DNA of 64,000 nucleotides from VRUE01 sp963714155 (lineage in GTDB: Bacteria; Actinomycetota; Thermoleophilia; Solirubrobacterales; 70-9): contig OY970236.1 in the NCBI GenBank assembly GCA_963714155.1, positions 868,001-932,000 of the forward strand, given 5' to 3'. Positions 57,654 through 64,000 of this stretch are shown here, piece after piece. Under the pieces are notes generated by a model. That model did no database searches, was not told where the DNA came from, and saw nothing but the letters and a program-made list of their open reading frames with translations. A program made the position numbers and the translations under genes. Each line of letters begins with the position of its first letter. Position 1 is the first letter of the stretch.

Positions 57654-58507
57654 GGCCGCGCATAGTAGAGCAGACCGCCAATGACTAGCCCCGCCGCTGC
57701 CGCGAGCTCGGCGTAAAAGCCACTTTCGAGCACCGCCGTGGCGCCTGAAAAGAGCGATGACTGGGCGCCCACATCGAGTCCGGCGGGCAGGTCGACGATC
57801 AGGATCAGGGCGATGCAGAGCAGACCGAGAGCAACGACGATGCGACTCAGGCCGCGTCGTTCGGTGCGCAGCATCATCGTCGCGACGATCGCCGCGATCA
57901 GGGCAATCGGGATCAGAACATAGGAGTGCGCCTGGCCGGCGTCTTCAGCACCAACCGTCGGTGGCGCCGCTGCCGTCAGCCCCGCGTAGGCTGGCTGCCC
58001 GATCTCGACGCTGCTGTAGGTGACGAACTGGGAGACGACGAGGCAGACGGCCGCGCCGAGGATCAGGAGGCAGATCCCTCGCGCCGGGGTGAGCAGCGCG
58101 CTGGCCCGGGTTGCGCCACGGGCGGAGGCCGTGGCGACTCGACGCAGCAGCCGTTCGCCATAGCCGAAGCCGCGCAGGACCAGAACGCCAATCGGTCGCA
58201 GGCGCTTCGCGATCGCCTTCGCGACTCGGAGGCCCAGGGCATGGGCTTGCCGCAGCCCTCGCACCAGCTTGGGCCGGGCCCGCTCGATCTGACGGGCGAG
58301 CGCTCGATCGATCTGCCTAGTGCGCTTGGCGCCTGCCGAGAGCACCGCGCCGATGCGCCGCCGCGCCGCTGCTATCATCGCGCGTCGCTCAGGCAGTCCT
58401 TTCGAAGTGCGTTTCGAAGTTCGTTTCGCCGGGCCCGCGAGGGCCTTTTTCATGCGCCGATCGCGGCCCTTGCCAGATCGTTTGCTTTTGTCCCGTCCCC
58501 GTTTCAC
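57506..58507 (-). CDS. polytopic membrane protein overlapping rpsL
   Basis: 333 residues from GTG 58507 (TTG 58513 also possible). A very basic N-terminal ~140 residues is followed by about four membrane helices (ICLLILGAAVCLVVSQFV, SYVLIPIALIAAIVATMML, IVVALGLLCIALILIV, and a C-terminal LAAAAGLVIGGLLYYA). The last ~50 residues, starting about INLSGRAASARRRRRRRR, are encoded within the first 148 bases of rpsL in another frame and look like a by-product of the lost original stop. The function is unknown. Confidence 0.6.
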   Translation of the reverse strand: MKRGRDKSKRSGKGRDRRMKKALAGPAKRTSKRTSKGLPERRAMIAAARRRIGAVLSAGAKRTRQIDRALARQIERARPKLVRGLRQAHALGLRVAKAIAKRLRPIGVLVLRGFGYGERLLRRVATASARGATRASALLTPARGICLLILGAAVCLVVSQFVTYSSVEIGQPAYAGLTAAAPPTVGAEDAGQAHSYVLIPIALIAAIVATMMLRTERRGLSRIVVALGLLCIALILIVDLPAGLDVGAQSSLFSGATAVLESGFYAELAAAAGLVIGGLLYYARPCRIRINLSGRAASARRRRRRRRDSSPRKAARRPSRPRSGAASARASRP

Positions 58508-58532
58508 GACCAAACCCTTACCTTAGGAACAC

Positions 58533-60644
<2,112 letters not shown>

Positions 60645-60787
60645 CCGGCAGTAGGCCGCACCGTTGTTCTAGCTATATTTCCCAGGTTCGCCCGCAGGCA
60701 GGAGACAGTGTCCTGCCCGGTGACGCACCTCAAACTTAATCAGTCAACGCAGACAGAACCCGACTTCGAAAGGTAGAACGGAGAGAG

Positions 60788-61972
<1,185 letters not shown>

Positions 61973-61982
61973 GCGATTCACC

Positions 61983-62008
61983 AAGGGGCGGGCCCTGACC
62001 CGCCCCTT
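61983..62008 (+). terminator. hairpin after tuf
   Basis: AAGGGGCGGG and CCCGCCCCTT (10 bp) around CCCTGA, 11 bases after the tuf stop. Only a short T stretch follows, so termination may be partial before rpsJ. Confidence 0.65.
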
Positions 62009-62131
62009 CGCTGCCGACTGGGCGGCGAGACAACTGCAAAGACATACGACCGGGGCGGCGCCCCACCAAATGGGGCCTCGCCCTTTATGCGCGGTAAGAC
62101 GCGCGGAAAAGACAGAGAGAAAAGTCCGAAC

Positions 62132-62452
62132 GTGGCAGCGATAGCAGCACAGAAAATTCGAATCCGGCTCAAGGCGTACGACCATGACGCCATTGACCGG
62201 GCTGCCCGCGAGATCGTCGAAACCGCGGAGCGCACCGGCGCCAGCGTCTCTGGTCCCGTGCCGCTGCCCACCGAGAAGAACGTCTACTGCGTGATCCGTT
62301 CGCCCTTCAAGGACAAGGACTCGCGCGAGCACTTCGAGATGCGCACGCACAAGCGCCTGATCGACATCCTTCAGCCCTCACCGAAAACCGTCGACTCGCT
62401 GCAGCGCCTCGACTCGCTGCCCGCCGGCGTCGATATAGAGATTCGCCTTTAG
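62132..62452 (+). CDS. rpsJ: 30S ribosomal protein S10
   Basis: 106 residues from GTG 62132 (AAIAAQKIRIRLKAYDHDAIDRAAREIVETA...), ending VDIEIRL. The frame is open upstream to 62087, but the family start fits 62132. S10 lies in the 30S head and also pairs with NusB/NusG in antitermination. First gene of the S10 operon. Confidence 0.95.
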   Translation: MAAIAAQKIRIRLKAYDHDAIDRAAREIVETAERTGASVSGPVPLPTEKNVYCVIRSPFKDKDSREHFEMRTHKRLIDILQPSPKTVDSLQRLDSLPAGVDIEIRL

Positions 62453-62456
62453 CGCC

Positions 62457-63086
62457 ATGGCTGCGATCCTCGGAAAGAAGCTTGGGATGACGCAGGTCTT
62501 CGCTGAGGACGGCGAGGTCATCCCGGTGACCGTGATCGAGGCCGGTCCCTGCAAGGTGACCGCGGTCCGCGAGTCCGAGCGCGACGGTTACGCCGCTGTG
62601 CAGCTTGCGTTCGGCGAGACCAAGCAGGGCAAGCTGAGCAAGGCCGAGGAAGGCCACCTGAAGAAGGCCGGGGCGGCGCCGATGCGTCACCTGGTCGAGT
62701 TCCGCGACGAGGATCTCGGCGCCGAGGAGGGCCCAAAGATCGGTGATGACGTCACCGTCGGTTCCTTCGAGGCCGGTCAGAAGGTCAAGGTCGCCGGAAT
62801 CTCGATCGGCAAGGGCTTCCAGGGTGGGATCAAGCGCCACAACTTCAGTCGCGGCCCGGTCACCCACGGCTCGCACAACGTGCGCGCACCCGGCTCGATC
62901 GGCGCCAGTACCTTCCCCGCTCGCGTCTTCAAGGGTATGCGGATGCCGGGGCAGATGGGCAACAAGCGAGTCACCCAGAAGGGCCTCGAAGTCGCCCAGG
63001 TCGATGCCGATCGCAACCTGCTGCTGATCAAAGGCTCGGTGCCGGGATCGCGCAACTCGATGGTCGAGGTGAGGACCGATGGCTAA
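62457..63086 (+). CDS. rplC: 50S ribosomal protein L3
   Basis: 209 residues: ILGKKLGMTQVFAEDGEVIPVTVIEAGPCKV at the start, the GPVTHGSHNVRAPGSIGASTFPARVFKGMRMPGQMG loop near the peptidyl-transferase centre, ending MVEVRTDG. Overlaps rplD by 8 bases. Confidence 0.97.
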   Translation: MAAILGKKLGMTQVFAEDGEVIPVTVIEAGPCKVTAVRESERDGYAAVQLAFGETKQGKLSKAEEGHLKKAGAAPMRHLVEFRDEDLGAEEGPKIGDDVTVGSFEAGQKVKVAGISIGKGFQGGIKRHNFSRGPVTHGSHNVRAPGSIGASTFPARVFKGMRMPGQMGNKRVTQKGLEVAQVDADRNLLLIKGSVPGSRNSMVEVRTDG

Positions 63087-63690
63087 AGCAGCGGTGCTCG
63101 GCAAGACGACCAAGGTTGATCTGCCCAAAGAGCTTTTTGCTGAGCCCTTCCACCACTCGCTGGTCGACGAGGCGGCGCGTGCCGATCTCGCCTCCCGTCG
63201 CCAGGGCTCGGCCTCGACCTTGACCCGCGGCGAGGTCTCGATGACCGGTGCCAAGGCCTGGCGCCAGAAGGGAACCGGCCGCGCCCGCGTCGGCGCGCTC
63301 AGCTCGCCGAGCCGTTTTGGCGGCGGCGTCGCCTTCGGTCCCAAGCCCCGTCACTACACGGTCAAGGTCAATCGCAAGGCGCGGCGCAAGGCGCTCCGCT
63401 CCGCGCTTTCGGTCCATGCCGAGCGCGACAGCATCGCCCTGCTTGATGCCAGCAGCTTCGATACCCCTTCGACCAAGACGGCGGCTGATGCGCTGACCAA
63501 GTGGGGCGCGAAGCGCTCGACCCTGATCGTGCTCGCCCCCGAGGAGGGTGGCGCGGCGAAGAGCTTCCGCAACATTCCCCGGGTCGAGGTCGCCGAGGTC
63601 AGCGCCGTTGGCGTTGCCGACGTGATCGGGGCTGCCTCGCTGGTGGTCTCCGAAAATGCGCTCGAGAAGCTGCAGGAGCGGCTGGGCTGA
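63079..63690 (+). CDS. rplD: 50S ribosomal protein L4
   Basis: 203 residues with the tunnel-lining loop TRGEVSMTGAKAWRQKGTGRARVGALSSPSRFGGGVAFGPKPRHY and a C-terminal Rossmann-like half. The stop overlaps the rplW start (TGATG). Confidence 0.97.
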   Translation: MAKAAVLGKTTKVDLPKELFAEPFHHSLVDEAARADLASRRQGSASTLTRGEVSMTGAKAWRQKGTGRARVGALSSPSRFGGGVAFGPKPRHYTVKVNRKARRKALRSALSVHAERDSIALLDASSFDTPSTKTAADALTKWGAKRSTLIVLAPEEGGAAKSFRNIPRVEVAEVSAVGVADVIGAASLVVSENALEKLQERLG

Positions 63691-63983
63691 TGGACGCACG
63701 CACGACGATCATTCGCCCGGTCGTTTCGGAGAAGAGCTACGCGCTGATCGGCGAGGGCAAGTACACCTTCCGCGTCGATGATCGGGCCCACAAGACCCAG
63801 ATCGCCCAAGCGGTTGAGGAGATCTTCGACGTCAAGGTCGCTGCGGTTCGCACCTCCAAGGTGCGGGCGAAGCCGAAGCGTCGTGGCCTGCACCAGGGCA
63901 AGACGCGGGGTTGGAAGAAGGCCATCGTCCAGCTCGCCCCCGGTGAGCGGATCGAGCTGTTCGAGGGCGCAGAGACTGCATAG
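63690..63983 (+). CDS. rplW: 50S ribosomal protein L23
   Basis: 97 residues from ATG 63690: TTIIRPVVSEKSYALIGEGKYTFRVDDRAHKTQIAQAVEEIFDVKVAAVRT, a standard L23 at the tunnel exit, the docking site for trigger factor and SRP. Confidence 0.96.
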   Translation: MDARTTIIRPVVSEKSYALIGEGKYTFRVDDRAHKTQIAQAVEEIFDVKVAAVRTSKVRAKPKRRGLHQGKTRGWKKAIVQLAPGERIELFEGAETA

Positions 63984-63993
63984 GACACAAGGG

Positions 63994-64000
63994 ATGCCGA
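63994..64000 (+). CDS. rplB: start of 50S ribosomal protein L2 (partial, inferred)
   Basis: ATG 63994 with AAGGG just upstream; only two codons are in the window. The identity rests on the conserved rplW-rplB order, not on sequence. Confidence 0.4.

Overview
This window looks like a chromosome segment of a high-GC actinobacterium, most likely a Thermoleophilia/Solirubrobacterales-type organism. That placement is inferred from three things: the codon use, the actinobacterial-style conjugation cluster, and the secreted proteins with NHL, Ig-like or 'DNAV'-type repeats. It has three parts: ordinary chromosome on the left, two tRNA-associated foreign islands (about 3.0-31.2 kb and 32.5-36.7 kb), and on the right the transcription/translation core.

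Left flank (1-3 kb): the 5' part of a membrane cellulose-synthase-like glycosyltransferase (minus strand), tRNA-Ser(CGA), a small secreted protein, and a secreted trypsin-like protease. Island 1 (2971-31246) lies between two nearly identical tRNA-Thr(GGT) genes (71 of 73 bases). Both ends carry the same arm-type repeat just inside the tRNA. A tyrosine integrase and an excisionase-like gene sit at the right end. An overlapping gene train (18.1-29.8 kb) encodes a conjugation apparatus: a TcpC/VirB8-like protein, a small pilin-like protein, a TcpE-like protein, a VirB4 ATPase split in two, a VirB6/TrbL-like channel, a two-domain wall hydrolase, a VirD4/TraD-like coupling ATPase and a replication-relaxation protein. 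This reads as an integrative conjugative element. Its left cargo holds winged-helix regulators, a very large frameshifted double NHL-propeller surface protein, a second large secreted protein, an ECF-sigma/zinc-finger/membrane fusion, and a secreted I36-type inhibitor-like protein.

Between the islands is an acyl-CoA dehydrogenase and a tRNA-Glu(TTC) with a 24-nt insertion in its D-loop. Island 2 (32522-36659) is a 4.1-kb islet bounded by perfect 41-bp direct repeats of the tRNA-Glu 3' half. It contains a decayed integrase, a DGQHR-domain (DndB-like) protein, a DUF2283-like protein, a possible small membrane protein, and a class II Fic AMPylase behind a conspicuous operator. It is the best candidate here for an undescribed defence or toxin-regulating cassette.

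From 36.7 to 41.8 kb come a membrane-anchored DsbA-like protein lacking its second active-site cysteine, a repeat-rich secreted protein, a DUF899 protein, a cysteine-less DksA-like protein and a methyltransferase. From 41.9 kb the order is rpmG-secE-nusG-rplK-rplA-rplJ-rplL-rpoB-rpoC. A short accessory stretch follows (secreted repeat protein, flavin monooxygenase, HAD phosphatase-like protein, and two copies of a ~125-nt palindromic repeat). Then rpsL-rpsG on the minus strand diverge from fusA-tuf-rpsJ-rplC-rplD-rplW, and the window ends at the first codons of rplB. These genes make the RNA polymerase core, elongation factors, the translocon subunit SecE and ribosomal proteins.
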